A stretch of DNA of 64,000 nt from G963664835 sp965220775 (GTDB lineage: Bacteria; Chloroflexota; UBA6077; FW602-bin22; JBCLEL01), in NCBI GenBank assembly GCA_965220775.1, contig OZ244845.1, positions 1,054,001 to 1,118,000 of the forward strand, written 5' to 3'. Under the pieces are notes generated by a model. That model saw only the letters and a list, made by a program, of their open reading frames with translations. It was not told the DNA's origin and made no database searches. A program made the translations under genes and the position numbers. Of the stretch, positions 19,290 to 28,562 are shown piece by piece; positions within the stretch are counted from its first letter, which is position 1, and every line of letters begins with the position of its first letter.

Positions 19290-19303
19290 AGGAGGCGAGA
19301 TTC

Positions 19304-20200
19304 GTGAGTAGGGTTGTCTCGGCGGACCGTCCTGTCCCACTTCGTCGACCCATGTCGCCCCTGTGGCGCATCGTACTCGGTCTCCTGCCTCACGTGCCGC
19401 TCGCGGCGGGCGCCGCCCTGATGACAATCCCGTTCTTTTTCCTAATCAGCGGGTCCTTGAACACGCCCGTCGGCATGTTCGCATTCCCGCCAATCCTCGT
19501 CCCGAACCCGCTCCACCCGGAAAACTACCCTTACGTCCTGTTTGAACGACCCTACTTGCGCTATCTCCAAAACACAATGACCGTGTTGGTGCCTTCAGTC
19601 TTGGGACAGCTATTCAGCTCTATCCTAGCCGCCTACGCTTTCGCCAGGATGCGATTTCCGGGACGGGACCTCGTGTTTGGCATCACACTGGCAACGATAA
19701 TGCTGCCGTATGCGGTGACGATGATCCCGACATACGTGATGTTTAATCAAGTGGGGATGGTCGGCACCTTTTGGCCACTCATCCTCCCATTCTGGTTTGG
19801 AGGCAGCGCGTTCTACACTTTCCTGTTGCGCCAGTTTTTCCGGACTATTCCGCTCGAGCTAGAAGAGGCAGCCATTATCGATGGGGCGGGCTACCTGACG
19901 ATAATTCGGCAGATCATCTTGCCTTTGTCAGTTCCCGCGATTGTCGTGATTACTATCTTGAGCGTGCTGTCGCACTATACCGACTACCTGGGGCCGCTGA
20001 TTTACGCCAAGGGCTATGAGATGTGGACGCTTGCTATTGGCATCGTGATGGTTAAGGGCGCGTTTGCCACCGGCGGCATGGCCAGGTGGAACCTGGTCAT
20101 GGCGATGTCGGCCCTGATGGTCATACCGGTCATCGCGATATTCTTCCTGGCACAGCGAGTGTTCATCCAGGGTATTGTGCTAACCGGTATTAAGGGCTAG
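19304..20200 (+). CDS. Sugar ABC transporter permease, MalG/UgpE type
   Basis: 298 aa; GTG start at 19304 behind GGAGGCGAG. It is the second channel half: first membrane segment LPHVPLAAGAALMTIPFFFLI, then NTMTVLVPSVLGQLFSSILAA, and the EAA loop LEEAAIIDGAGYLTIIRQIIL. The gene begins 14 bp after the preceding permease, so they are translated from one message. The following oxidase gene (20239) is only 38 bp away and probably belongs to the same operon, hinting that the imported compound is oxidised by it. Confidence 0.92.
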   Translation: MSRVVSADRPVPLRRPMSPLWRIVLGLLPHVPLAAGAALMTIPFFFLISGSLNTPVGMFAFPPILVPNPLHPENYPYVLFERPYLRYLQNTMTVLVPSVLGQLFSSILAAYAFARMRFPGRDLVFGITLATIMLPYAVTMIPTYVMFNQVGMVGTFWPLILPFWFGGSAFYTFLLRQFFRTIPLELEEAAIIDGAGYLTIIRQIILPLSVPAIVVITILSVLSHYTDYLGPLIYAKGYEMWTLAIGIVMVKGAFATGGMARWNLVMAMSALMVIPVIAIFFLAQRVFIQGIVLTGIKG

Positions 20201-20238
20201 ATCGGCCGGTGTGGCACCGATCGGCCGGGGGTGGTTAG

Positions 20239-21390
20239 ATGACGGTCTCAGTTTGGCAGGAGTTGGCCGAGCCTCCTCAGCACGCCGACCACGATGTGAC
20301 CGTAGTCGGCGCTGGAATTGCTGGATCCTACATCGCTCGAATGTTGGTCGACGCCGGCAAAGACGTCGCGCTCGTCGACGCACGAGAGGTGGCAGCCGGC
20401 GCTAGCGGGCGCAATGCCGGCATGGTTCTGACTGGGATGCGCCATTACTACAGCGACGCTCTTGACATGCTGAGCCCCGCCACCGCCAAGGAAGTCTGGC
20501 AGTTGACAGTCGAGAACCGCCAGCGCTTGGTGAGAGACTGTCAGGATTTCAACGTAGAATATGAGACGACCCCGTTTGACTTCCTTGCACACGATGATGC
20601 TGGCAGACGAGATCTCGCCGCTTCGGCGCTAGCGCTCCAGCGGGACGGCTTCGACGCAGACTTCCGCGAGGTCAATCCAGCCCAGCGCGGTGCGCGGGCG
20701 GCCCTGGTTATGCCTGCGGAGGTCATGGTTCAACCGGCGCAGTTGACCAAGCGTGTCGCCCTGGCCAGCGGTGCTACCATATACGAGCACAGCGAGGTCT
20801 ACGATTTACAGTCTGACCCAACGGGAATCACGGTACATTCGCGTCGGGTGACCATCCGATGTGGCGCGGTTGTCCTCGCGATTAACGCGTATGGTCCCCA
20901 GTTCGATCCCTTCCTCGAGTCGCTGATCTTCACTACCCGCGCCCAGGCGCTGGTCACGGGGCCGATAGCGGCGCTGGCCGAATCACCGGCAATTGTTACT
21001 AGGCCTCCCGATGGTCCATTCTGGTATCGGCAACTTAGCGATGGCCGGATGCTTTTTGGAGGTGGACGAGGTCCTCACCTGGCTGAGGAGTTCACCGCTG
21101 CCGATCACACAACCCGGTCCGTGCAGGGTACACTCGAGATGTTCATCAAAGAATTCTTCCCTGAAGCAGGCTCTACCGTCACTAGTCGTTGGGCCGGCCT
21201 CCTCGGCTTTACCGCTGACTTCGTACCGGTGGTCGGGAGCATGCCGGGCGACCCGCGCATATGTTTTCTCGGTGGGTTCAGTGGTCACGGCATCTGTATC
21301 GCCATAATCGCGGCCCAGCGAACCGTTGAGCTGTTGCTCAATGGGACTGACCCCGGCGTTCTCAGCACCGATAGGTTGATGAGTTCCTGA
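20239..21390 (+). CDS. FAD-dependent oxidoreductase, DAO (glycine/D-amino-acid oxidase) family
   Basis: 383 aa. The N-terminal dinucleotide motif TVVGAGIAGSYIARMLVDAG is followed by the Rossmann acidic residue in ALVDAREVAAGASGRNAGM, a hallmark of sarcosine/glycine oxidase-like DAO proteins. The C-terminal FAD contact GGFSGHGICIA is present. Such enzymes oxidise a C-N or C-O bond of an amino acid or N-methyl compound, passing electrons to oxygen or a quinone; the substrate is not predictable. No signal peptide. The ATG at 20239 follows GGGGGTGG. Placement directly after the permeases suggests it acts on what they import. Confidence 0.87.
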   Translation: MTVSVWQELAEPPQHADHDVTVVGAGIAGSYIARMLVDAGKDVALVDAREVAAGASGRNAGMVLTGMRHYYSDALDMLSPATAKEVWQLTVENRQRLVRDCQDFNVEYETTPFDFLAHDDAGRRDLAASALALQRDGFDADFREVNPAQRGARAALVMPAEVMVQPAQLTKRVALASGATIYEHSEVYDLQSDPTGITVHSRRVTIRCGAVVLAINAYGPQFDPFLESLIFTTRAQALVTGPIAALAESPAIVTRPPDGPFWYRQLSDGRMLFGGGRGPHLAEEFTAADHTTRSVQGTLEMFIKEFFPEAGSTVTSRWAGLLGFTADFVPVVGSMPGDPRICFLGGFSGHGICIAIIAAQRTVELLLNGTDPGVLSTDRLMSS

Positions 21391-21653
21391 CGGATTGTTG
21401 GGTATTATCTCGACAAGGCGGTATGGCCCTTCATATGTCTGAGACGGTGTGAAAAGGCGCCTACTTTCAGACGAAGGAACACTCACCGAGATGAGAATTG
21501 CTCGTTGCGAATCGATATGGATAGTCGAGATTGGTTCGGCGCGATATATACTGATTTGACGATTGTTGCGACGTTCACCGCCAATTGGCCTGAGTGAGCC
21601 AGCGAAGCATTGAAGCACCGGGCTTGGTCACGCTCGTGCCTGAGGAGAAGGTA

Positions 21654-22259
21654 ATGGAACCTGAGGTCATTGCCGTGCTCAAGCGATTGGAGCTTGAGGA
21701 TGCTGCCGAAAGAAAGGCCGAGGAAACAGGAGCGGATGTTCCCATGGATGATAGGATGTACACTCTGCATCCTGACACATCTCAGCTTCTACACATAATG
21801 ATTCAGGCGAGCGGGAGCAAGAGAATCGTAGAGTTGGGAGTTGCTCACGGTTATTCCACTATTTGGTTGGCCCACGCGGCGCGAATAACGGGAGGCAGAG
21901 TCACCTCATTGGAGATCAATCCCAGGGCTCTTGACATTGCTCGCAAGAACCTGGATGAAACTGGTCTGGCTGACTATGTAGATTTCATTTTGGGAGATGC
22001 TAGGGAAACCTTGAGCTCTCTCGAGGGCCCAATAGATTTCATCCTGATGGACTGTTGGGAATGGCTTTACGTTGACTGCCTAGAGCTCGCAGTTCCTCTG
22101 CTGAGATCTGGGGGACTATTGGTAGCTGACAACGTAACTGCAGGAGAGCCAGGTGTTGCCGAGTACCAGGAGGCACTGCGCAATCACCCGCTTATGGAAA
22201 CAGTCACCGTCCCCATTGGGCGTGATTTAGAGGTCAGTGGGAAGAAGTTGTCCAAGTGA
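21654..22259 (+). CDS. Class I SAM-dependent O-methyltransferase
   Basis: 201 aa from the ATG at 21654, which is behind a near-perfect GAGGAGAAGG site; a GTG 60 bp upstream has none. SAM-binding motif I is IVELGVAHGYSTIWLA, motif II has the acidic ribose contact in VTSLEINPRALDIAR, and FILGDARETL then DFILMDCWEWLYVDCL match the metal-dependent caffeoyl-CoA/catechol O-methyltransferase family (Methyltransf_3). VADNVTAGEPGV supplies another conserved Asn. It methylates a small hydroxylated compound in the cytoplasm; target unknown. Stands alone between the oxidase and a convergent gene. Confidence 0.85.
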   Translation: MEPEVIAVLKRLELEDAAERKAEETGADVPMDDRMYTLHPDTSQLLHIMIQASGSKRIVELGVAHGYSTIWLAHAARITGGRVTSLEINPRALDIARKNLDETGLADYVDFILGDARETLSSLEGPIDFILMDCWEWLYVDCLELAVPLLRSGGLLVADNVTAGEPGVAEYQEALRNHPLMETVTVPIGRDLEVSGKKLSK

Positions 22260-22485
22260 CCAGCACCTTCGTGCCATTTCGACACTCCCTCTGAGAGTTT
22301 CCGGACAATACGGGGGCCGGTCGCTTCACCTGAGTCACCGGGTCTGATGGGGCCCAAGAAATGCCTGACAATCCGCATTTGCGATGTCGATGTTTGGCTA
22401 ATGGATAGGCCCGACCGAATGGACTCTCCTCAGTAGATCCCTTTAACCTGCACCCCACCTTCGCCCCTGCCGCGCGGGGATCTTC

Positions 22486-23403
22486 CTATGTCCCCTCGCG
22501 AAACGAAGCGACGAGGTCGGCCAGGCGAGCCTCGTCGGCATCACCATCGTGGACCACGAGCCGGATGGCCAAGTCCAACTCCTGTCCCCGCGTCAAGCTC
22601 GCCGCCGCCCCGAGCAGCGGATTAACCGCGATTGTGCCGTATTCGGACGCCGACCACGGCCGACCACCGATCGAGGGGTCGAGAAGTACCGCTATCCCTG
22701 CCCGGTGGCCCCGGGCGATCAAGCCGGAAGCATCAACCCAGTCGGCGTCTTGCGCGGAGATCTCGTCGGCATCGGTTCGATTCGCCGAATCCAGGAACGC
22801 TCCACCATCAACAACTCGCAGTCCCTCGACCAAACGGACCCCGAAATAGGCGTGTCGTGTCGGGCCAATTCTGATGTCCCACTCGCCTGGTCTGAGCTGA
22901 CTTCGAATAGCGATCAGGTTGGCCTGTTCGCCCGGGTGAATGTCATAGGTTCGCGTCTCGGTGGCCAGCAGTCGCCGATCAGGGGCCCCCCACTCCTGGG
23001 GCCCCTGCCAGTGGAGCGTCTGTATGATCCGCAAGTGGTCGTCGGCAAGCTCGGTATTCTCTACCGAAACGCCTAAAATGCGGCCGGGCGCGCGTCCCTG
23101 AAAGATATCATTTACGTAAAAGTTGTAATTCGCCTCTTCGATCTGGTCCGAGGAGAAAGGCAGACGAGCAGTAAAATGGTCGGTTCCAATCCAAACTGAC
23201 TGGTGGTGGGGGTGGTCGATAGGAGACTCGCTGGTGACCGAAAACCCTGCCGGCGTAAACACGGGATACAGGTATGCTCGGTAGTCGCCCTGGCTCAATG
23301 CGGCGATGGTTCTGTCCCGCCAGAGTATCTTTACGCGGTGGCCCTTGGACCAGGCGCCCCGCGGCAGGGCGATGGCATCGCTCTCAACCGAGAAGGATCG
23401 CAA
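22486..23403 (-). CDS. DUF6807 (PmoA-like) family protein
   Basis: 305 aa. TTG start at 23403 with GGGAGGG 8 nt before it. The family signature IDHPHHQSVWIGTDHF lies at about residues 62-77, after RAYLYPVFTPAGFSVT, and the rest is a beta-rich fold with ETRTYDIHPGEQANL and TRHAYFGVRLVEGL. This family is common beside Gfo/Idh/MocA dehydrogenases and sugar transporters in polysaccharide-using bacteria, but its biochemical role is not established. Here it is convergent with the methyltransferase and divergent from the FAH-family gene at 23621. No signal peptide is seen, so cytoplasmic. Confidence 0.8.
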   Translation of the reverse strand: MRSFSVESDAIALPRGAWSKGHRVKILWRDRTIAALSQGDYRAYLYPVFTPAGFSVTSESPIDHPHHQSVWIGTDHFTARLPFSSDQIEEANYNFYVNDIFQGRAPGRILGVSVENTELADDHLRIIQTLHWQGPQEWGAPDRRLLATETRTYDIHPGEQANLIAIRSQLRPGEWDIRIGPTRHAYFGVRLVEGLRVVDGGAFLDSANRTDADEISAQDADWVDASGLIARGHRAGIAVLLDPSIGGRPWSASEYGTIAVNPLLGAAASLTRGQELDLAIRLVVHDGDADEARLADLVASFREGT

Positions 23404-23620
23404 GCCAATGCCCTCCCAATACCTCTACCGCATATCTGAACCTGGCGACGCGTTGACGCTGCCAGCCACAACGTATAGTTCTTCGGTAAGTTAACTTGTT
23501 ATGCAATTCGCAGACTACACATCGCGGGTGTTATTCATTATAATCATAATCGCGTCGGCAGTTCGCCGACGGCCAAGTGTCCTTCGATTTGCACAATAGA
23601 CCCAAGGGGAGGTAGCAGTC

Positions 23621-24394
23621 ATGAAAATCTTGCGCTATGAGAGCAGTCGGGGGCCACAATACGGAGTTCTGGAAGACGATGGCGGCGTTCGGGAGTTGTC
23701 CGGGTGTCCTTTCGGCGATTTCGACGTCGGCGCGGCCGCCGGACAGCTGGATGGACTCAAGCTCCTGGCGCCGGTAGTTCCAGCAAGGGTCATCGGCGTA
23801 GGGTTGAACTACGGCTCTCACATTGAGGAAGAGGGTGAGGCGGCCCCAGAAATCCCTATGCTATTCATGCTGCCGGCAACCACGGTCATCGGATCGGGAG
23901 ACCCGATTATTTATCCGCGACAGGGCAAAGACGTGGAATTCGAGGGTGAGTTCGTTGTCGTAGTCGGCAAGGAGGCCCGGCGGGTTCCAGAGGATCAGGC
24001 ACTGGAATACGTGCTCGGCTACACTTGCGGTAACGATGTCAGCGAGCGTGTGATCCAGGAAGCCGAGATGAACATGGGCTGTTTGCTGGTTGGCAAAGGC
24101 TTCGATACATTCAAGCCACTTGGGCCGGTCATTGCCACCGATGTGGATCCTGACAACATTGATTTGACCGCTCGAGTAAATGGCGAGCTAAAGCAGAAGA
24201 CTAATACCTCCGACCTTATTTTTTCGGCCGCTAAATTGGTATCGTATCTGAGTGATTCGATCACCCTGCAACCTGGCGATTTGATATACACAGGAACGCC
24301 GGGCGGCGTAGGTTCGATTCACCCAGGTGACACAGTCGAGATTGAGCTCTCGGGCATTGGCGTGCTTCGCAACACGGTGGTAGCGGAGGGCTAG
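23621..24394 (+). CDS. Fumarylacetoacetate hydrolase (FAH) family protein
   Basis: 257 aa, the short FAH type. Metal-site features: RVIGVGLNYGSHIEEEG, DVEFEGEFVVVVGKEA with the family Glu/Asp ligands, GYTCGNDVSERVIQ and GDLIYTGTPGGVGSIHPGD. Members cleave C-C bonds or dehydrate/isomerise acyl-pyruvates and sugar-derived 2-oxo acids, for example 2,4-diketo-3-deoxy-L-fuconate or oxaloacetate. A strong GGGAGGT site precedes the ATG. Two Gfo/Idh/MocA dehydrogenases follow on the same strand, which fits a sugar-acid breakdown route ending in an FAH-type cleavage; this pathway placement is inference. Confidence 0.9.
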   Translation: MKILRYESSRGPQYGVLEDDGGVRELSGCPFGDFDVGAAAGQLDGLKLLAPVVPARVIGVGLNYGSHIEEEGEAAPEIPMLFMLPATTVIGSGDPIIYPRQGKDVEFEGEFVVVVGKEARRVPEDQALEYVLGYTCGNDVSERVIQEAEMNMGCLLVGKGFDTFKPLGPVIATDVDPDNIDLTARVNGELKQKTNTSDLIFSAAKLVSYLSDSITLQPGDLIYTGTPGGVGSIHPGDTVEIELSGIGVLRNTVVAEG

Positions 24395-24505
24395 GGAGAC
24401 AGGCGGTATTGGACCGGCAGTCAATCTATTGCGGAGCGGTATGCGCCGATGAAGGTCGTACATATGGGCCAATCATCGCAACTTGCTAGGAGCGCCTGAG
24501 GCGAA

Positions 24506-25507
24506 ATGGCCATCCGAGTAGGTCAGATAGGCATCGGCCACGCACACGCGCGGGGCTGGACAAAAGCCCTCAGGGAGTCATCGCAAGTTGAATTCGTTGG
24601 CATCCATGAGCCCGATCCTGAGATCTTCACCGCCCGCTCGGATAACCCTACCTACGCCGGCGTTCGCTGGCTGACCGAGCGGGAGCTGCTGGACGATCCG
24701 TCAGTGCAGGCGGTCTTTATCGAGACCAATATAGCCGATAACCTGCGCTGGGCGCGTCGGGCTCTGAACGCCGGAAAGCACATCTCCATAGACAAACCCC
24801 CGAGCCCCTCATTGAACCAGCTACGGGAAGTCCTCGATCTGGCCGGTTCGAATGGTCTGCATGTGAATATGGGCTACATGTTCCGCTCCAACTTGGCCAT
24901 CAGGTTCGCTATCGAGGCAGCGAGAACCGGCATGTTGGGAGAGATTTTCAAGGTTGAAGCCGAAATACCATCGAGCGACCGTGGCACGAACTATCGGAAA
25001 GTCCAAGCGGAGATGGAGAGCTATCCGGGCGGCATGTTTTTCGAGCTAGGGAGCCATATGTTCGACCTGGTGGTCATCGTGTTGGGTCCGCCCAAGAAGG
25101 TGACTTCGATTCTGCGCCGCGACTATCACGAGACGGACGTTCAAGCGTTCATTGACAACGCCGTGGCCGTTTTGGAATACGAGCGGGCCATGGCAGTGGT
25201 GCAAATGTGGACAATGGAAGTGGATGGGTTTTCACACAGGCGCTTCGAGATCTACGGCACTAACGGCAGCATCCGAATCGAGCCGATCGAGAATCCATCG
25301 AAGGTGCACCTCTGCCTGGCCGAGCCGCTGGGAAGCTACGAAGCGGGATGGCAGACGGTTGACGTGGGAGATCGGCCCCGCTACGTCGGAGACGTTGCCG
25401 AATTCGTGGAGGTTGTCAAGGGAGAGCGACCGCCGCGCTACGACGCCGCTCACGATCTGGCGGTGCATGAAACATTGCTTCGTGCATGCGGCGTGACTGA
25501 CCTTTGA
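24506..25507 (+). CDS. Gfo/Idh/MocA family NAD(P)-dependent oxidoreductase
   Basis: 333 aa, standard size. N-terminal Rossmann motif VGQIGIGHAHARGWT, then the EKP-type catalytic motif as HISIDKPPSPSL (Lys in DKPP, about residue 95). The C-terminal alpha/beta domain contains SYPGGMFFELGSHMFDLVVIVLG with the conserved histidine of the active-site HxxD-like motif (SHMFD). Members oxidise a hydroxyl of a sugar or cyclitol. The stop at 25507 is 47 bp before the preferred start of the next dehydrogenase, so the two are co-transcribed and may act in sequence on one substrate. Confidence 0.9.
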   Translation: MAIRVGQIGIGHAHARGWTKALRESSQVEFVGIHEPDPEIFTARSDNPTYAGVRWLTERELLDDPSVQAVFIETNIADNLRWARRALNAGKHISIDKPPSPSLNQLREVLDLAGSNGLHVNMGYMFRSNLAIRFAIEAARTGMLGEIFKVEAEIPSSDRGTNYRKVQAEMESYPGGMFFELGSHMFDLVVIVLGPPKKVTSILRRDYHETDVQAFIDNAVAVLEYERAMAVVQMWTMEVDGFSHRRFEIYGTNGSIRIEPIENPSKVHLCLAEPLGSYEAGWQTVDVGDRPRYVGDVAEFVEVVKGERPPRYDAAHDLAVHETLLRACGVTDL

Positions 25508-25554
25508 CATCACTCCCAACGGGAGCGATGGAGAGCTACATTCCGGGGGTAAAC

Positions 25555-26511
25555 ATGGTAAACGTTGGTTTCATCGGCGCCGGGCAGAGGGCGACCGGCG
25601 CTCATTACCCGGCGATCGCTGGGCTCAAAGACGCCACGATTGCCGCAGTCTGTGACCTCGACGAAGGTAGGCTCAAAGCGGCCGGTGAGAGGTTTGGGAT
25701 TGAGCGTCGCTACACCGACTACCATCGGATGCTGTCTGAGGCCGATCTGGACCTCATCTATGTGATCATGCCGCCCCAGGGGCTGGCGCCGATCGTAATC
25801 GATTGCCTCGACGCCGGCAAACACGTGGCCATGGAGAAACCGCCAGGGATGAACGCTGCCGATACTGAGGCGATGATAGCTGCGGCCGAACGCAACCGGC
25901 GATGGGGGATGGTTGCATTTCAATACCGCTTCACCCCGATTGTTGAGGAAGTGAGGAGGATGGTGCTGGAGCGGGGACCAATTACGATGTGTCTGGGCGA
26001 GTTCCACCAGAATTATCTGGATCAGCCAGAGCCGGAGTGGGGAATCAGTGTACTTCTCGAGAATACCGTCCACGTTGTTGACTTCGTCAGCTACATGTGC
26101 GGAGGCGAAGCCGTCGAGATCCACGCCCTGCAGGATCGCTTCTTCACCCAATGGACGAGCTCGAAAAGCTGCCACAACGGTCTGGTGCGGTTCAACACTG
26201 GTGCGGTAGGGATAATCTCGGGGAATAAATCGGGCGGGGCGCGCTACCTGCGCATGGAGGTTCACGGTCGCGGCATTTCCGCCTATTTGCGCGTGCCGGA
26301 GGTGGCGGAGATTTGGCGCGACAACCAGCCAGAGCCACTGATCCTGCGAGGGGCCGATTTGGTGGGCGCCGACGACAAGACACTCTACGAGGGGAGTCTG
26401 GCAACAGACCGCCACTTCGTGGAGTGCGTCCGGACGGGCCGCGAGCCGCGTACCAGCTTGCAGAGAGTTGTGAACACGATGCGGTTGGTCGACGCCCTGG
26501 AAGGCGACTAG
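25555..26511 (+). CDS. Gfo/Idh/MocA family NAD(P)-dependent oxidoreductase
   Basis: 318 aa from the ATG at 25555, chosen because VNVGFIGAGQRATGAHYPAI must begin close to the N-terminus and GGGGG lies 7 nt before it; an earlier TTG at 25504 would overlap the preceding gene. Motif HVAMEKPPGMN holds the catalytic Lys; ENTVHVVDFVSYMCGGEA provides the conserved His/Asp pair. It shares the fold but not close sequence with the gene before it. Probable sugar or inositol dehydrogenase working with its neighbour. Confidence 0.9.
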   Translation: MVNVGFIGAGQRATGAHYPAIAGLKDATIAAVCDLDEGRLKAAGERFGIERRYTDYHRMLSEADLDLIYVIMPPQGLAPIVIDCLDAGKHVAMEKPPGMNAADTEAMIAAAERNRRWGMVAFQYRFTPIVEEVRRMVLERGPITMCLGEFHQNYLDQPEPEWGISVLLENTVHVVDFVSYMCGGEAVEIHALQDRFFTQWTSSKSCHNGLVRFNTGAVGIISGNKSGGARYLRMEVHGRGISAYLRVPEVAEIWRDNQPEPLILRGADLVGADDKTLYEGSLATDRHFVECVRTGREPRTSLQRVVNTMRLVDALEGD

Positions 26512-26635
26512 TCCGAACCCAAAGGACGCCGGCCGTCACCATGAATCGTCGGTAACCACCGAGAAAAGGATGCTTCTCTTAATGCCGAGTCTGTCAACGT
26601 GGGAATGGCGTCAGATAAGATCGGCGGTAGCGTCG

Positions 26636-27565
26636 TCAGTACGCTAGGGAAGCCGTCAACGCTGAGCGAATGCCAACTAGGGACGTCCTGCTAGCAGCTA
26701 TTCGATCCGGGTCTCCGCCCCCATCTTCCGGGGGACTCCAGTGGGTCTCAAGGCTAAGCGTCCCCGTGTAACCGTCCCGCCGGAGGGCCTTGAATTGGCT
26801 GATGTAATCCACCTCTCCCCTTCCCACCGCTTCCCACGCCACCAATCCAGTGGCTTTGTCGACAACGCGGGCATCCTTGACGTGAACGTCGACGATGAAT
26901 GGTTTGACTGCACCGTAGCCGTCTGGATATGGAACGCCTCCAGACACATAGTCATTAGCGGGGTCCCAGATAGCCTTGATCGCCGGATGGTCGACTGCGC
27001 GAATTACCTTGCCGGTATTGAAACCAGTGTTGGCCCAGCAGGATCTCACGTTCTCGAGCCCCAGGAGCAGGCCGGCGTCGGCAGCTCGTTGCGAAGCTAT
27101 CCGCAGCCCTTCAACGACTTTCGTTAGCATCTCTTCTGGCAACTCGCCGCCGTTGTGAAGGCGTGGGCTGGGATTGCCACGCCGAACCATTGTGTCCCGG
27201 CGGAAAGCGAAGGCGCCTACCACGGGTGCCCCGAGTCGTTTAGCCACGCGGATCCCCGCTTGCAGCAGCTCTAGATCCTTTTTGAATGCCGCGTCTTTCC
27301 CTACCTTGCCGCGCTCCACGTGTCCCAGCACCACTCCATACAGGGATTCTGAAAGGACAACTCTCACGTGCATGTCGAATCGTTCGAGCAATTCACGCGC
27401 GCGCTCAATCTCGTCGTCGCTCATTTCGGTGACCGGTTTGCCCCAGAATTCAAGCAGCTCGACGTTGTGAATTCCCTCGTCGCGCGCGAACCGAAGAGCC
27501 GTTTCGAGGTCCGAATGCACCTCGTTGGTACACACTCCAAGGTTGAGAAGTAGATTATCCTTCAT
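26636..27565 (-). CDS. Sugar phosphate isomerase/epimerase (xylose isomerase-like TIM barrel)
   Basis: 309 aa; ATG at 27565 behind GGGGAGGGT. TIM-barrel metal-site features are in order: EGIHNVELLEFWG, GLLLGLENVRS (Glu), IKAIWDPANDY (Asp), IVDVHVKDA (His) and TLSLETHW (Glu). Such enzymes interconvert ketoses or epimerise sugars or inososes with a divalent metal. The amidohydrolase lies about 200 bp upstream on the same strand. A related pair (isomerase and amidohydrolase) recurs at 43424-46221, pointing to a duplicated catabolic module. Confidence 0.87.
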   Translation of the reverse strand: MKDNLLLNLGVCTNEVHSDLETALRFARDEGIHNVELLEFWGKPVTEMSDDEIERARELLERFDMHVRVVLSESLYGVVLGHVERGKVGKDAAFKKDLELLQAGIRVAKRLGAPVVGAFAFRRDTMVRRGNPSPRLHNGGELPEEMLTKVVEGLRIASQRAADAGLLLGLENVRSCWANTGFNTGKVIRAVDHPAIKAIWDPANDYVSGGVPYPDGYGAVKPFIVDVHVKDARVVDKATGLVAWEAVGRGEVDYISQFKALRRDGYTGTLSLETHWSPPEDGGGDPDRIAASRTSLVGIRSALTASLAY

Positions 27566-27761
27566 CGACCCTCCCCATCGACCGCCAGGTCGGGATTTCC
27601 CACGCGGAATTGCCGTGAATCAATTCTCGTTCCTCGAACGCATTTAGCCACCAACGCGACCTACCCACCCGGCTTCGCTTGATCGGATGAGCTAGCTTTA
27701 TTGCCCATCAGTAGTTGTAACAAGAAGCCGAGACTGAGTCTCCGCTCGCCGATCATATCGT

Positions 27762-28562
27762 CTAGCCGCGTACGGGAAACGCCGATTCCGCTACCTCGCC
27801 GAATATAAGACTTCTTTCGCGATCGCTCTTTTCCGCAAACTGCTCCATAGTTAATCGAAGCGCATTTCGATAACCCTCACGTCCGCTCACCGTCGGGAAG
27901 TCGCTTCCCCACATCATCCGGTGGGCTCCAAAAGCGTCGTAGGCCATGTCCAATAGGGGCGTGATGGGTTGCTCGAATGGAGATGGTCCAGCGACCGGCA
28001 TAGCCCGCCGGGAAATCTGACCCAGACCGGGCACCTTGATGTAGACATGCGGAAACCGCGCCAACTCGAAAACCTTGCGGGAAGTCTCCAGGGATGGGAA
28101 ATCAGGATCACCGAACGCGCTGAGCGTTCCCAGATGGTCGATCACAACGAGCAACTGAGGTACTGCCTGGACCAATTCAGAAAAGTCCGGCGACGCAAAG
28201 TCGCGGCTCTTGCCATGGCAACTCACCGTCAGCTTTAGCTTGGCGGCTGTTCGCCATAATGCCAGTGGGTCGTCTCCCGGCGAACGGGTTGTCGCACTGA
28301 GACGAACGCCACTCGCTCCTTCGTCCGCCAATCGCTCGAGAATGCGCGGTGCGTCTTGCCGATCAGTGTTCACGCCCACGACCGATGAAAAACGTTGCGG
28401 GAACCGGCGAACGCACTCAAACTGGTACGCATTATCATACTGGCCTCCCATTTGGATCAGGACTGCCTTGTCCACACCGTTCTGCTCCATTTGGAACAGC
28501 AGGCTTTCGACTGGTTCGTACCAATCCTGAGAAACGTGACAGTGACTATCGACAATTCGCAT
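27762..28562 (-). CDS. Amidohydrolase 2 family TIM-barrel hydrolase (copy 1)
   Basis: 266 aa. N-terminal metal motif DSHCHV (HxH), a mid-protein VVIDHLGTL histidine and the C-terminal MMWGSDFP aspartate are the amidohydrolase_2 (PF04909) ligands. This family includes lactonases and metal-dependent decarboxylases of 2-pyrone or aromatic acids, so a sugar lactone or an acid is the likely substrate. The protein is a same-length (266 aa) paralogue of the one at 45421, with long shared stretches such as RSPGDDP and SGREGYRNALRL. ATG at 28562 has GGAGAGAGG upstream. Confidence 0.87.
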   Translation of the reverse strand: MRIVDSHCHVSQDWYEPVESLLFQMEQNGVDKAVLIQMGGQYDNAYQFECVRRFPQRFSSVVGVNTDRQDAPRILERLADEGASGVRLSATTRSPGDDPLALWRTAAKLKLTVSCHGKSRDFASPDFSELVQAVPQLLVVIDHLGTLSAFGDPDFPSLETSRKVFELARFPHVYIKVPGLGQISRRAMPVAGPSPFEQPITPLLDMAYDAFGAHRMMWGSDFPTVSGREGYRNALRLTMEQFAEKSDRERSLIFGEVAESAFPVRG